Assembly: GCF_013001025.1 (NCBI RefSeq)
Contig: NZ_CP053021.1
Span: forward strand, 1,054,001-1,118,000
DNA length: 64,000 bases
Reading direction: 5' to 3'
DNA from: Sphingobium yanoikuyae
GTDB lineage: Bacteria; Pseudomonadota; Alphaproteobacteria; Sphingomonadales; Sphingomonadaceae
Part shown: one piece after another, positions 1 to 9,177 of the stretch
Layout: each line of letters begins with the position of its first letter
Position numbering within the stretch: the stretch's first letter is position 1
Notes under the pieces: model-generated
The model's input: the letters and a program-made list of their open reading frames with translations, nothing else
Database searches by the model: none
What the model was told of the DNA's origin: nothing
Program-made: the position numbers and the translations under genes

Positions 1-765
1 AGCCTTCAGGCCGAACTGACCGGGCGGGACGATCCCGCGCCGCAATCACCGGTATCCGAGAGCTGGCGCGATTTCATCTATGCCGAAATCTGGTCTCGTC
101 CCGGGCTGGATCGGCGCGCGCGCTTCCTGATCGCGCTGGCTTCAGCGGCCGGCGCCGATGCGCCCGCCGACCGGCTGGACGGCTATGTCCGTGGGGCACT
201 GACGACCGGCGCGCTGACTCAGACCGAATTGCGCGAGGCGGCGCTGCATGTCGCGGTCTATTCCGGCTGGGACAAGGGCGGGGCGATCGATGCGGCGATC
301 GATCGGGTCGAGGCAGAGCAGGGGCTGGCGCCGGTTCTTCTCGCACCGATCCGAGCCGAACCTTGGGATGCGCAGCAGCGCATGGAACAGGGCTTTGCCG
401 AATTTCGCGCGGTGATGACCTTTGACGGCCCGCACGTCGGCAACGGCCTGCCTTATTTGCAGGATGGCATATTGAACTTCGTGTTCGGCGAAATGTGGGG
501 CCGGCCGGGCCTCGATCAGCGGTCGCGCCGCTTCCTCACGCTGGTGGGCGTCGCAGATTCCGCTGCCACCGTGCCGATCGCCAGCCATTTCCATGCTGCG
601 ATGGCGAGCGGCAATTGCACCGCCGCCGAACTCAACGAATTCGTCCTCCAATATGCGGTCCATGCCGGCTGGCCCAAGGCGTCGGTGATCCAGGGCGTGG
701 TGCTGGAAATGGCGGGGAAGGTCGCCAAGGGCCTGGCCTGGAACGAGCGGGAGGAAGGGCGATGA
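1..765 (+). CDS. Carboxymuconolactone decarboxylase family protein, two repeats, 5' truncated
   Basis: The frame is open from base 1 to the TGA at 763-765, so the start lies outside the window. The 254 visible residues hold two copies of an all-helical carboxymuconolactone-decarboxylase-like unit. In both, the text IYAEIWSRPGLDRRAR / FVFGEMWGRPGLDQRSR is followed by a helix ending in HVAVYSGW / QYAVHAGW. No CxxC pair is seen, so it is not an AhpD-type peroxidase. The family decarboxylates lactone intermediates of aromatic-ring pathways, but many members have unknown substrates. It overlaps the next gene by 4 bases (ATGA), which implies translational coupling in a catabolic operon. The family assignment is firm; the substrate is unknown. 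Confidence 0.8.
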   Translation, partial: SLQAELTGRDDPAPQSPVSESWRDFIYAEIWSRPGLDRRARFLIALASAAGADAPADRLDGYVRGALTTGALTQTELREAALHVAVYSGWDKGGAIDAAIDRVEAEQGLAPVLLAPIRAEPWDAQQRMEQGFAEFRAVMTFDGPHVGNGLPYLQDGILNFVFGEMWGRPGLDQRSRRFLTLVGVADSAATVPIASHFHAAMASGNCTAAELNEFVLQYAVHAGWPKASVIQGVVLEMAGKVAKGLAWNEREEGR

Positions 766-1517
766 GCATCGCGATCGACATGCACGGCAAGTTGGCGCTG
801 GTGACCGGGGCAGCCTCGGGCCTTGGCCGCGCGACGGCGGTGAAACTGGCACAGGCTGGTGCCCGGCTGTGGCTGGTGGACGTCAATGCGGAAGGGTTGG
901 CCGAAACCCTGAGCCTGCTTCCTGAGGGCGAGTATCAGACGGCGGTTGTCGATCTGGCCGATGCTGATGCTTGCCGGGCCACCGTCGATGCCGCTGTCGC
1001 CCATTTCGGCCAGCTTGATGCGCTGTGTAATGTCGCTGGCCTCATCTATCTCGCCAAGAGCCCCGACATGCCCCAGCTGCTTTGGGACAAGACGCTGGCG
1101 GTCAACCTCACCGCGCCCTTCCTGTTGTCGCAGGCAGCGATCCCGCATCTGCTGAAGGTCAATGGCGCGATCGTGAATGTCGTGTCCTCCGCCGCCTTCA
1201 TCGGGGAAGCCTATGCGGCCGCTTATTGCGCGTCGAAAGCCGGCCTCCTCAACCTCACCAAGGCAATGGCGATGGAGTATCAGAAGCAGCCGATCCGTAT
1301 CAACGCCGTCGCGCCCGGTGGCATGATCACCAACATCGCCACCAATTTCCGGCCGCCCGAAGGCTGCGACTTCGAATTGCTCAAGCGCTTTTCCGGCATG
1401 CGCGGCACGGTCGAGGTCGATGATGTCGCCGACATGGTCGCACTGCTTGCCTCGCCGGCAGGACGTGGCTTCCATGGCAATTGCATCTCGATCGATGCCG
1501 GGATAACCGCAGGATGA
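762..1517 (+). CDS. Short-chain dehydrogenase/reductase (SDR)
   Basis: A 251-residue classical SDR with a Rossmann fold, expected to oxidise or reduce an alcohol/ketone with NAD(P) in the cytoplasm. Visible motifs are the cofactor loop TGAASGLG near residue 18, NVAG near 90, the catalytic Ser region NVVSSAAF near 140, and YCASK near 155 (catalytic Tyr and Lys). The start at 762 is chosen because it overlaps the upstream stop as ATGA; the open frame extends further upstream but only as a shadow of the previous gene. The acidic VDVN after the second strand suggests NAD preference. The substrate cannot be read from sequence. Confidence 0.9.
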   Translation: MSIAIDMHGKLALVTGAASGLGRATAVKLAQAGARLWLVDVNAEGLAETLSLLPEGEYQTAVVDLADADACRATVDAAVAHFGQLDALCNVAGLIYLAKSPDMPQLLWDKTLAVNLTAPFLLSQAAIPHLLKVNGAIVNVVSSAAFIGEAYAAAYCASKAGLLNLTKAMAMEYQKQPIRINAVAPGGMITNIATNFRPPEGCDFELLKRFSGMRGTVEVDDVADMVALLASPAGRGFHGNCISIDAGITAG

Positions 1518-2323
1518 GCGGGATGGAACGGATCGGCTTCATCGGCCTGGGTAGCCAGGGCGGTCCCATAGCCGAACGGATCGCGGCCGCCGGCTATCCG
1601 CTCACGCTCTGGGCCCGCCGCTCGGATGCGCTGGCGCCCTTTCTCGAAAAGGGCGCCACAGCAGCGCCGGACATCGCGACATTGGGAGCGACCTGCGATC
1701 ATGTCGGCATCTGCGTCGTCGATGACGCCGGCGTGGCCGAGATCGTCGGACAATTGCTGCTGGCGATGCGACCGGGCAGCCGCATCGTCATTCATTCGAC
1801 GATATTGCCCGACCATTGCGTCACACTGGCCGATCGCTGCGCGGAACGCGGTATCGTCTTCCTCGATGCGCCGGTCAGCGGCGGAGGCCCGGCCGCGGCG
1901 GCCGGCACCTTGACCCTGATGTGTGGCGGTGCGGTCGATGTTTTCGAGGCCGCCCGGCCGGTGCTGGAAAGCTTTGCCAGTCTGATCGTGCGGATGGGCG
2001 AAGTCGGTGCCGGGCAGCGCGCCAAGATCGTCAACAACGCGCTGATGGCGGCCAATATGGGGCTGGCCCATGCCGCGATGGAGGCGGGCAGGGCGCTGGA
2101 CCTGGATGGCGCAGCCCTGCGCGACCTCATCAAGGCGAGCAGCGGCCGCAGCTTCGGTTTCGAGGTTTATGCCCGCCTGCCGACGCCCGGCGCCTTTGCC
2201 CATGGCGCGCCGCTGCTGCGCAAGGATGTCGGTCTGCTGATGGCCAGCCTGCCCGATGATGCCAGTGCGGAGGCCCTGGCCCGCGCCGCGATGCCCTTCC
2301 TATCCGCCGCCTGCGGCGACTGA
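1514..2323 (+). CDS. NAD(P)-dependent oxidoreductase, 3-hydroxyisobutyrate dehydrogenase family
   Basis: A 269-residue beta-hydroxyacid dehydrogenase-type enzyme. The N-terminal Rossmann motif is GFIGLGSQGGPIA. The substrate-binding motif DAPVSGGGPAAAAGTL lies near residue 120. The conserved catalytic Lys is in AGQRAKIVNNALM near residue 170, and the C-terminal half is helical. The start ATG at 1514 overlaps the preceding TGA. Members oxidise beta-hydroxyacids to semialdehydes or act as imine reductases. In this operon it probably handles an intermediate of the same pathway as the two SDRs. It is slightly shorter than the usual 290 residues. Confidence 0.85.
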   Translation: MSGMERIGFIGLGSQGGPIAERIAAAGYPLTLWARRSDALAPFLEKGATAAPDIATLGATCDHVGICVVDDAGVAEIVGQLLLAMRPGSRIVIHSTILPDHCVTLADRCAERGIVFLDAPVSGGGPAAAAGTLTLMCGGAVDVFEAARPVLESFASLIVRMGEVGAGQRAKIVNNALMAANMGLAHAAMEAGRALDLDGAALRDLIKASSGRSFGFEVYARLPTPGAFAHGAPLLRKDVGLLMASLPDDASAEALARAAMPFLSAACGD

Positions 2324-2343
2324 GCTTTTTAGGAGATCCAATC

Positions 2344-3129
2344 ATGTCCTTCACCCTTGATCAGTTCCGCCTCGACGGCAAAGTCGCGATCGTCACTGGT
2401 GCTGGCGGGCGCGGCAACTCCATCGGCCGGGCCTATGCGCTGGGGCTGGCGGCGGCCGGTGCCGCGATCGTCGTCGCCGACCTCAATGGCGAAGGCGCGC
2501 AGGCGGTGGCCGACGAGATCGGCGCCGGTGGCGGACGGGCCATTGCCGTCCAGGTCGATGTGGCTGACGAGGCATCGACGCTGGCCATGGCGACGGCGGC
2601 GAGTGATGCCTTTGGTGGTGTCGATATCCTCATCAACAATGCCGCGCTGATGGTCGACATCAGCTACGACAATATCGAAGCCGTCAGCCTCGACGCCTGG
2701 AACCGGGCCTTTGCGGTCAATCTCAATGGTGCGCTGCTCTGTGCCCGCGCGGTGATCCCTTCGATGCGGGCGCGTGGTGGCGGACGGATCATCAACCAGA
2801 CGTCGGGCGGGGCATTTCCAGCGACAGGCCTCTACGGCATTTCCAAGCTGGCGCTGGTTGGCCTCACCACCACGCTTGCCAAGCAGTTGGGCAAGGACAA
2901 TATCACCAGCAACGCGATCGCGCCGGGCAATGTCACATCGGACGCCGGCAAGATGCTGGTGCCCGACGATTCCCCGTTCATCCAGTTCCTGCAGATGAGT
3001 TGCGCCCTGCGCCCGCGCGGCGAGCCGGATGAACTTGTCGGCACGGCCCTGCTGCTTTGTTCGGACGCGGGGTGCTGGATCACTGGCCAGACGATCCATG
3101 TCGATGGCGGATGGGTGTTGCGGCCTTGA
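2344..3129 (+). CDS. Short-chain dehydrogenase/reductase (SDR)
   Basis: A 261-residue SDR with TGAGGRGNSIG cofactor loop near residue 19, NNAA near 98, catalytic Ser in NQTSGGAF near 145 and YGISK near 158. Aspartate in VVADLN after the second strand suggests NAD(H). It starts 20 bases after the preceding stop with AGGAG at 2331-2335, so it is likely part of the same transcript as the three genes before it. It belongs to the general FabG-like group; no specific substrate can be assigned. Confidence 0.9.
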   Translation: MSFTLDQFRLDGKVAIVTGAGGRGNSIGRAYALGLAAAGAAIVVADLNGEGAQAVADEIGAGGGRAIAVQVDVADEASTLAMATAASDAFGGVDILINNAALMVDISYDNIEAVSLDAWNRAFAVNLNGALLCARAVIPSMRARGGGRIINQTSGGAFPATGLYGISKLALVGLTTTLAKQLGKDNITSNAIAPGNVTSDAGKMLVPDDSPFIQFLQMSCALRPRGEPDELVGTALLLCSDAGCWITGQTIHVDGGWVLRP

Positions 3130-3240
3130 ACGGAGGCGGGGCGTCATGGCACAAATTCCGATCAGGCCATGATGCCCGTTGCCGGATCAGCGCCCGCGAT
3201 TCCTGTTCGCAAGATCATCGGCATTTTACCGTAATTACCG

Positions 3241-3258
3241 AATAATCTGCGGATTATT
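3241..3258. promoter_or_regulatory. Inverted repeat upstream of the TonB receptor gene
   Basis: The 239-base gap between the SDR and the receptor gene is locally AT-rich. It contains a perfect palindrome, AATAATC-TGCG-GATTATT, about 110 bases before the receptor start, with no T-run after it. It is therefore more likely a protein-binding site than a terminator. No convincing sigma-70 promoter was found. A purine-rich stretch precedes the ATG at 3369. Confidence 0.4.
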
Positions 3259-3368
3259 TCCAAAATCGTCAAATGTTACGAAACACATTCGGCCGCCCCC
3301 TTGATACCGTTTCCTCCAGAAAAGAACAGAAATGTGGCGAGGAAAACAAATAAAAACAGGGGGTTTTT

Positions 3369-5654
3369 ATGTTGTCATCTCACAAGGGTCGCCTTTTCAA
3401 GCTGTTGAAGGCCGGCAGTGCATTATCCTGCATGGTCGCCATGGCTGGCGGCATCGCGCAGGCTCAGGAACAGGATCAGGGCGAAATCGTCGTTACCGCG
3501 CTCAAGCGCAACACCCGCGTTCAGGACACGCCGATCGCCATTACCGCGGTCACCGGCGCCAGCCTGGAAGCGGCCGGCACCAGCAGCTTTACCGAACTGA
3601 CCCGCGATACGCCCAGCCTGCGCATCGTCGATGGCGGTCCCGGCAACCGCCGCGTCATCCTGCGCGGCGTGACCGCGGCCGGCGAACCGACGGTCGGCGT
3701 CTATTATGACGAAGCGCCGGTATCCGGCTCGGTCGGCACCACCAGCGACGCCGCCGGCGCCACGCCCGATTTCCGCATCTTCGACGTGGAGCGCGCCGAA
3801 GTGCTGCGCGGCCCTCAGGGCACGCTCTACGGTTCCGGTTCGATGGGCGGCACGCTGCGCATCATCTTCAACAAGCCCAAGACCGACAAGATCGAGGCGG
3901 CCTTTGCCAGCACCATGTCGGCGGTCGAGGGCGGATCGATGGGCGCGTCCTTCGACGGGATGCTGAACGTCCCGCTGATCGAGGACAAGCTGGCCATCCG
4001 CATCGTCGGCAACGCCACCCAGGTCGCGGGCTATGTCGACAACAGCTATTATGGCTACAAGAATATCAACGATCCCTACACCTATGGCGGCCGCATCATG
4101 CTGCGCTTCACGCCGACCGAGGCGCTGACGCTGGACTTGAGCGCCAATTACGAGAAGGCTGCCGGTGAATCGCCGCGCTGGTATGCCGAAACCGGCAAGC
4201 GCTGGACCACCGACGCGCGATCGGAATCGGGCAATTACGACACCAACCGCATCTATAATGCGACGCTCAACTATGATTTCGGCCCGGTCGTGCTGACCGC
4301 CATCACCACGTACACCGATCGCGACCGCATCGTCGTCGGCGATGTCAGCGATACGTTCAACGGCCGCGACACGGCGGCCCGCTGCCAGACCTATCGCGGC
4401 AATGGCGCCGCCTGCTCCGCTGACGTGCTGGCCGATTATCTGTCGGACACCCGTGCCCTGCTGTCGTCCAGCCTGTATCAGCCGCAATCGGTCAAGAACT
4501 GGCTCAACGAAATCCGCCTGAGTTCGACCGGGGATGGCCCGCTCAACTGGACCGTCGGCCTGTTCAGCGAGGACCGCAAGACGGTGGTGCGCTCGACCCT
4601 GCTCAAGGCCGATCCGGACACCGGCTTCCTCTACGATCCGGACGATATCGCCAATCTCGCCTATGATCGCACCATCAACGACAAGCTGAAGCAGAAGGCG
4701 GTCTTCGCCGAAATCTCCTACAAGCTGTTCGACAAGCTGACGCTGACCGCTGGCGCGCGCTATTATGATTATAAGAAGACGGTCGGCGGCCGGATCGACA
4801 TGGGCCAGGAACATTATGCCTCGGTCGTGACGCCCTATACCGAAGCCAAGTCGTCCGAGGACGGCGTGCTTACCAAGTTCAACATCTCCTATCAGGCGAC
4901 CCCCGATGTGATGATCTATGCCCAGGCGGCGCAGGGCTTCCGGCCGGGCGGCGTCAACCAGGTGATCGGCCTGTCGGCGGCGCTGGCCGCCTACACATCG
5001 GACAGCCTGTGGAATTATGAACTGGGCTTCAAGAGCAAGATCCTGCCGCGCACCTATCTCAACATGGCGACCTACCAGATCGACTGGAGCAACATGCAGG
5101 TGTCGGCCCGCACGGCGGGCACCGGCTCGGTCTTCGGCCTCATTTCCAACGTAGGCGCGGCCCGCATTCGCGGCGTCGAGGCGGAATTCTCCACCGAGAT
5201 TGCCGGCATCAGCTTCAGCGCCAACGGTTCCTACACCGATGCCAAGTTGACCGAGGACCAGGTCAGCACCATCGTCGTGGCATCGGGCCGCAAGGGCGAC
5301 CGGATCGCCAATGTGCCGAAATGGAATTTCGGCGGATCGGCCGAATATAAGCATATGCTGACCGATGCCATGGATGCCGTCATCCGCACCGACGTCACCT
5401 ATAATGGCAGTTCCTACAGCACGATCAGCCCGACCGACACCTATCGGCGCCGGCTCGACGATTATACGCTGACCAATCTGCGCCTGGGCGTGCAGGCCAG
5501 CGACAACAACTGGGGCGCCCATTTCTTCGTGAACAATCTGTTCAACGAACTGGCGGTGGTCAGCTCCAGCTCCAGCAGCAACACTGGCGGCAAGACGGTG
5601 GTGTTTACCGCGCCGCCGCGCACCTACGGCATCAACCTCACCAAGAAGTTTTGA
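3369..5654 (+). CDS. TonB-dependent outer-membrane receptor
   Basis: A 761-residue TonB-dependent transporter that should import a large or scarce substrate across the outer membrane using TonB-ExbBD energy. It has a signal peptide ending near AQAQ (residue about 33) and a TonB box-like GEIVVTALKR. A plug domain follows with NRRVILRGV near residue 97 and VERAEVLRGPQGTLYGSGSM near 140. A long beta-barrel ends in a terminal Phe, as expected for BAM recognition. The length is typical of sphingomonad receptors. It is followed by a hairpin terminator and by two exported amidohydrolases, so the ligand may be the substrate of that cluster. The class is certain; the ligand is unknown. Confidence 0.93.
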   Translation: MLSSHKGRLFKLLKAGSALSCMVAMAGGIAQAQEQDQGEIVVTALKRNTRVQDTPIAITAVTGASLEAAGTSSFTELTRDTPSLRIVDGGPGNRRVILRGVTAAGEPTVGVYYDEAPVSGSVGTTSDAAGATPDFRIFDVERAEVLRGPQGTLYGSGSMGGTLRIIFNKPKTDKIEAAFASTMSAVEGGSMGASFDGMLNVPLIEDKLAIRIVGNATQVAGYVDNSYYGYKNINDPYTYGGRIMLRFTPTEALTLDLSANYEKAAGESPRWYAETGKRWTTDARSESGNYDTNRIYNATLNYDFGPVVLTAITTYTDRDRIVVGDVSDTFNGRDTAARCQTYRGNGAACSADVLADYLSDTRALLSSSLYQPQSVKNWLNEIRLSSTGDGPLNWTVGLFSEDRKTVVRSTLLKADPDTGFLYDPDDIANLAYDRTINDKLKQKAVFAEISYKLFDKLTLTAGARYYDYKKTVGGRIDMGQEHYASVVTPYTEAKSSEDGVLTKFNISYQATPDVMIYAQAAQGFRPGGVNQVIGLSAALAAYTSDSLWNYELGFKSKILPRTYLNMATYQIDWSNMQVSARTAGTGSVFGLISNVGAARIRGVEAEFSTEIAGISFSANGSYTDAKLTEDQVSTIVVASGRKGDRIANVPKWNFGGSAEYKHMLTDAMDAVIRTDVTYNGSSYSTISPTDTYRRRLDDYTLTNLRLGVQASDNNWGAHFFVNNLFNELAVVSSSSSSNTGGKTVVFTAPPRTYGINLTKKF

Positions 5655-5665
5655 TCGCCTGGCAC

Positions 5666-5696
5666 GGAGGCGGCCTTGTCGGTCGCCTCCCTTTTC
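5666..5696 (+). terminator. Intrinsic terminator after the receptor gene
   Basis: Arms 5666-5675 (GGAGGCGGCC) and 5681-5690 (GGTCGCCTCC) pair over 10 positions with one G-U, with a 5-base loop, and are followed by CTTTTC. It lies directly after the receptor stop. Confidence 0.7.
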
Positions 5697-5738
5697 GGGG
5701 GCCTTATGGCGGCCCCATGATCGACACAGGGGGATGAT

Positions 5739-7403
5739 ATGTTCAAGCGACACATGTGTTTCGCCGGCCTTTCACTGCTCGCGCTGGTTGCCGGCGGGGC
5801 GATCGCCCAGCCTGCCAAGGCGCCCGTGGAAGCGGTCAAGCCCCGCGCCGGCGCCAACCCCGCACCGGCGCGCGCTGCGGGCGAAGGCGCCGGCCCGTTC
5901 CGCAAGATGGTGATCCGCGGTGTCACCCTGATCGACGGCAGCGGCGCGCCGCCGCGCGGCCCGGTCGACATCGTCATCGAAAATGACGTCATCGCCGACA
6001 TATTGCCAGCCGGAACGCCGGGCCTGCCGTTCAAGCAGGGGCGCGCACCGACCGACGCCGATTATGAACTGGACGCGACCGGCATGTTCGTGACGCCCGG
6101 CTTCATCGACATGCATGTCCATGGATCCACGGACGACAAGGCGCCGGACCTGTCCTATTCCTACAAGCTGTGGCTCGCCCATGGCGTCACCGCCGTGCGC
6201 GGTGTCGACCTCGCCCCCATGGAAGTGTCGCTGAGCGAACGGGCACGCTCCGCCCGTAACGAGATCGTCGCGCCCCGCATCTTCGCCTATCAGCGTCCTG
6301 GCCAGGGCAAGGGCTGGACCGGTGGCCGCACCAATACGCCCGAAAAGGCCCGCGCCTGGGTGCAATGGGCGGCCAAGCAGGGGATCGACGGCATCAAGCT
6401 GCTGGACGACCCGGACCAGCCGCCCGAAGTGATGGCCGCCATCATGGATGAGGCGAAGAAGCTGAAGCTGGGCACCACGGCGCATCTCTCCCAGATCGGC
6501 GTGGGGCGCATGAATGCCGAACAGGCCGGCGATGCGGGCCTTGGCACCGTCACCCATTTCTACGGCCATTTCGAATCCCTGCTGAAGAATGGCCCGGTCC
6601 AGAACTGGCCGGTCGACTATAATTATGCCGACGAGCAGGATCGGTTCGGCAATGTCGCCAATCTGGCGGAAGAAAGCGTTGAGCCGGGATCGGACCGTTG
6701 GTGGGCCTATCTGGAGCATCAGAAGGCCAATCATGTCACCTTCGATCCGACCATGACCATCTATGCCGCCGGCCGCGATCTGATGTTGGCGCGCAATGCC
6801 GACTGGCACGACAAATATACCATGCCGCAGCTGTGGAATTTCTACATGTCCTCGCGCGAGAACCACGGCTCCTATTTCTATGACTGGACCACCGCGATCG
6901 AGGTCAAGTGGCGGAATTTCTACCACAAATATATGCGCCTGATTAACGACTACAAGAATATCGGCGGGCGCGTCACCACCGGGTCGGACTCCGGCTTCAT
7001 CTTCAAGCCCTATGGCTTTGGCTATGTCCAGGAACTGGAACTGCTGCAGGAAGCGGGTTTCAATCCGTCACAGGTGATCCAGTCGGCGACGCTGAACGGC
7101 GCGCTGACGCTCTATGATCCCAGGGGCGAAGTGCCACCGATCGGCACGGTTCGCGTCGGCAAGCTGGCGGACCTTGTCATCCTCAAGGAAAATCCGCTGC
7201 AGAATTTCAAGACGCTCTACGGCACCGGCACGCTGCGCCTGAACGAACAGACCCAGCGGCTCGAACGGGTGGGCGGCGTCAGCTACACGGTCAAGGACGG
7301 CATCGTCTATGACGCGAAGAAATTGCTGGCGGATGTCGCGGACATGGTCGTTGCGGAAAAGCGGCGCATGGGCATGCCGGAACAGGGGCTGCCTCACCCG
7401 TGA
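5739..7403 (+). CDS. Exported amidohydrolase family protein (first of tandem pair)
   Basis: A 554-residue metal-dependent amidohydrolase with a signal peptide (hydrophobic 7-23, cleavage near AIAQ), hence periplasmic. The TIM-barrel metal motif GFIDMHVHG puts His at about 126 and 128. Later ligands are expected in TTAHLSQIG, THFYGHFE and the Asp of TTGSDSGF. The C-terminal composite-sandwich strand KLADLVILKENPL is typical of the imidazolonepropionase/prolidase-like branch. Start ATG 5739 follows AGGGGG. The gene downstream is a clear paralog. The reaction is probably hydrolysis of an amide, lactone or cyclic bond in the imported substrate; the actual substrate is unknown. Confidence 0.88.
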   Translation: MFKRHMCFAGLSLLALVAGGAIAQPAKAPVEAVKPRAGANPAPARAAGEGAGPFRKMVIRGVTLIDGSGAPPRGPVDIVIENDVIADILPAGTPGLPFKQGRAPTDADYELDATGMFVTPGFIDMHVHGSTDDKAPDLSYSYKLWLAHGVTAVRGVDLAPMEVSLSERARSARNEIVAPRIFAYQRPGQGKGWTGGRTNTPEKARAWVQWAAKQGIDGIKLLDDPDQPPEVMAAIMDEAKKLKLGTTAHLSQIGVGRMNAEQAGDAGLGTVTHFYGHFESLLKNGPVQNWPVDYNYADEQDRFGNVANLAEESVEPGSDRWWAYLEHQKANHVTFDPTMTIYAAGRDLMLARNADWHDKYTMPQLWNFYMSSRENHGSYFYDWTTAIEVKWRNFYHKYMRLINDYKNIGGRVTTGSDSGFIFKPYGFGYVQELELLQEAGFNPSQVIQSATLNGALTLYDPRGEVPPIGTVRVGKLADLVILKENPLQNFKTLYGTGTLRLNEQTQRLERVGGVSYTVKDGIVYDAKKLLADVADMVVAEKRRMGMPEQGLPHP

Positions 7404-7443
7404 CGGGATGGGGCATCATATATTCAACAGGGACGGGAAAAGA

Positions 7444-9135
7444 ATGAAGAAGAAGATGCTGATCCGGTCGGGCCTTGCTGCGCTCGCCCTCATGACGGTC
7501 GCCAGTGCCTCCCACGCGCATGATCCGGATGAATGGTATGTCGGCGGCGCTGCCGGCATCGTTAATGGCAAGAAGCCGACCTTCGTGCCCGCGCCGGCAC
7601 GCGGCAGCGCTGACAATGTCGGTCCCTTCCGCAAGCTGGTGATCCGTGGCGCGACCCTGATCGACGGCACCGGCGCGCCGCCGCGGGGGCCCTATGACAT
7701 CGTGGTGGAAGGCAACAAGATCACCGCCATCACCCAGGCCGGCTGGCCCGGCCTGCCGCAGGCGAAGGGGCGTGCGCCGACCGACGCCGATTATGAGATC
7801 GACGCGACCGGCATGTATGTGATGCCCGGTTTCAACGACATGCATGTCCACACCCCCGCCAGCGACAAGGCGCCGGACATGAGCTATGCCTACAAGCTGT
7901 GGCTGGCCCATGGCGTGACTACCGTGCGCGGCGTGCCGCTGGCCGATCCGGTCGTGGCCAGTTCGGAAAAGAACCGCTCCGCCGCCAACGAGATCGCGGC
8001 GCCGCGCATCTTCAACTATCAGACATTGGGCGCCGGCTGGGACGGCGGGCCGATCGACAGCCCGGACAAGGCGCGCGCCTGGGTCAAATGGGCAGCCGCG
8101 CACAATATCGACGGCATCAAATTCTTCAACCGGCCCGAGGAAACGCCACAGATCATCGCCGCCGCCATTGACGAGGCGCACAAGAACAAGATGGGCACCA
8201 CGGCCCATCTGTCACAGACCGGCGTCGCCAATTTCAACGCCTATGACGCGGCCGAGGCGGGACTGGATACCGTCACCCATTATTATGGTCATTTCGAATC
8301 CCTGCTGAAGGACGGGACGATCCAGCGCTTTCCGTCCGACTATGACTATAACAATGAACAGCATCGCTTCGGCGAGGTGGCGGAAATCTGGAACCAGACG
8401 GTCGAGCCGGAATCCGAACGCTGGTGGGATTATCTGAAGCATCAGAAGGAGAAGCATGTCACCTTCGACCCGACGATGAACATCTATGCCGCATCCCGCG
8501 ACCTGATGCGGGCGCGCAATGCCGACTGGCAAAATCTCTACACCACGCCGCAGCTCTGGGCCTATTTCCAGTCGACCCGCGACAATCACGGTTCCTATTT
8601 CTACGACTGGGGCACCGAGAACGAGTTTGCGTGGAAGAAATTCTACAACAACTATTTCAAGCTGGTGAACGACTATAAGAATATCGGCGGCCGGGTGACG
8701 GTCGGCACCGATTCCGGCTTCATCTACAAAGTCTATGGCTTCGCCTATATCGAGGAACTGGAACTGCTGCGGGAAGCCGGCTTCTCGCCGCTGGAAATCA
8801 TGCGCTCGGCTACCATGTGGGGTTCGCAGACCCTCTATGAGCCCAAGGGCATGGCGCCGCCGACCGGCGTGCTGCGCGTCGGCATGCTGGCAGATATGGT
8901 CATCACCAGGGAAAACCCGCTGGCCAATCTCAAGACGCTCTATGGCACCGGTCATTCGCGCCTGAACCCGGAAACCAACAAGCAGGAAATGGTCGGCGGC
9001 GTCAGCTACACGATCAAGGACGGCATCGTCTATGATGCCAAGAAGCTGCTGGCCGAAGTGGCCGAGATGGTGAAGGCGGAAAAGGCGCGCACCGGCCAGG
9101 CTGGCGCCGGCCCGGCCAATCCCAACGCCATGTAA
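7444..9135 (+). CDS. Exported amidohydrolase family protein (second of tandem pair)
   Basis: A 563-residue paralog of the preceding gene, very similar along its whole length (for example DMHVHTPASDKAPDMSYAYK). It has its own signal peptide with hydrophobic 8-20 and cleavage near SHAH. Metal ligands are His at about 134 and 136, the His residues of TTAHLSQTG and THYYGHFE, and the Asp of TVGTDSGF. The start at 7444 is chosen for the preceding GGGACGGGAAAAGA and the MKKKM signal start; the frame is open further upstream but overlaps the previous gene. The order suggests local duplication followed by divergence. A strong bidirectional terminator follows. Confidence 0.88.
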   Translation: MKKKMLIRSGLAALALMTVASASHAHDPDEWYVGGAAGIVNGKKPTFVPAPARGSADNVGPFRKLVIRGATLIDGTGAPPRGPYDIVVEGNKITAITQAGWPGLPQAKGRAPTDADYEIDATGMYVMPGFNDMHVHTPASDKAPDMSYAYKLWLAHGVTTVRGVPLADPVVASSEKNRSAANEIAAPRIFNYQTLGAGWDGGPIDSPDKARAWVKWAAAHNIDGIKFFNRPEETPQIIAAAIDEAHKNKMGTTAHLSQTGVANFNAYDAAEAGLDTVTHYYGHFESLLKDGTIQRFPSDYDYNNEQHRFGEVAEIWNQTVEPESERWWDYLKHQKEKHVTFDPTMNIYAASRDLMRARNADWQNLYTTPQLWAYFQSTRDNHGSYFYDWGTENEFAWKKFYNNYFKLVNDYKNIGGRVTVGTDSGFIYKVYGFAYIEELELLREAGFSPLEIMRSATMWGSQTLYEPKGMAPPTGVLRVGMLADMVITRENPLANLKTLYGTGHSRLNPETNKQEMVGGVSYTIKDGIVYDAKKLLAEVAEMVKAEKARTGQAGAGPANPNAM

Positions 9136-9141
9136 TGGATC

Positions 9142-9174
9142 GAAAGCGGCGCTCTGGGATAGGGCGCCGCTTTC
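9142..9174. terminator. Bidirectional terminator between convergent genes
   Basis: A perfect 11-bp stem, GAAAGCGGCGC (9142-9152) with GCGCCGCTTTC (9164-9174), separated by 11 bases. It sits between the second amidohydrolase and the Lrp pseudogene, and has T- or A-rich ends in both directions. Confidence 0.8.
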
Positions 9175-9177
9175 ATG

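Noticed and set aside
3057..3245. Small + strand frame after the second SDR
   Set aside because: It mostly overlaps the SDR end in another frame and has no Shine-Dalgarno or natural composition.
3423..5753. Long antisense open frame opposite the TonB receptor gene
   Set aside because: A shadow of a GC-rich gene: no start signal, no recognisable domain, composition typical of reverse-complement coding.
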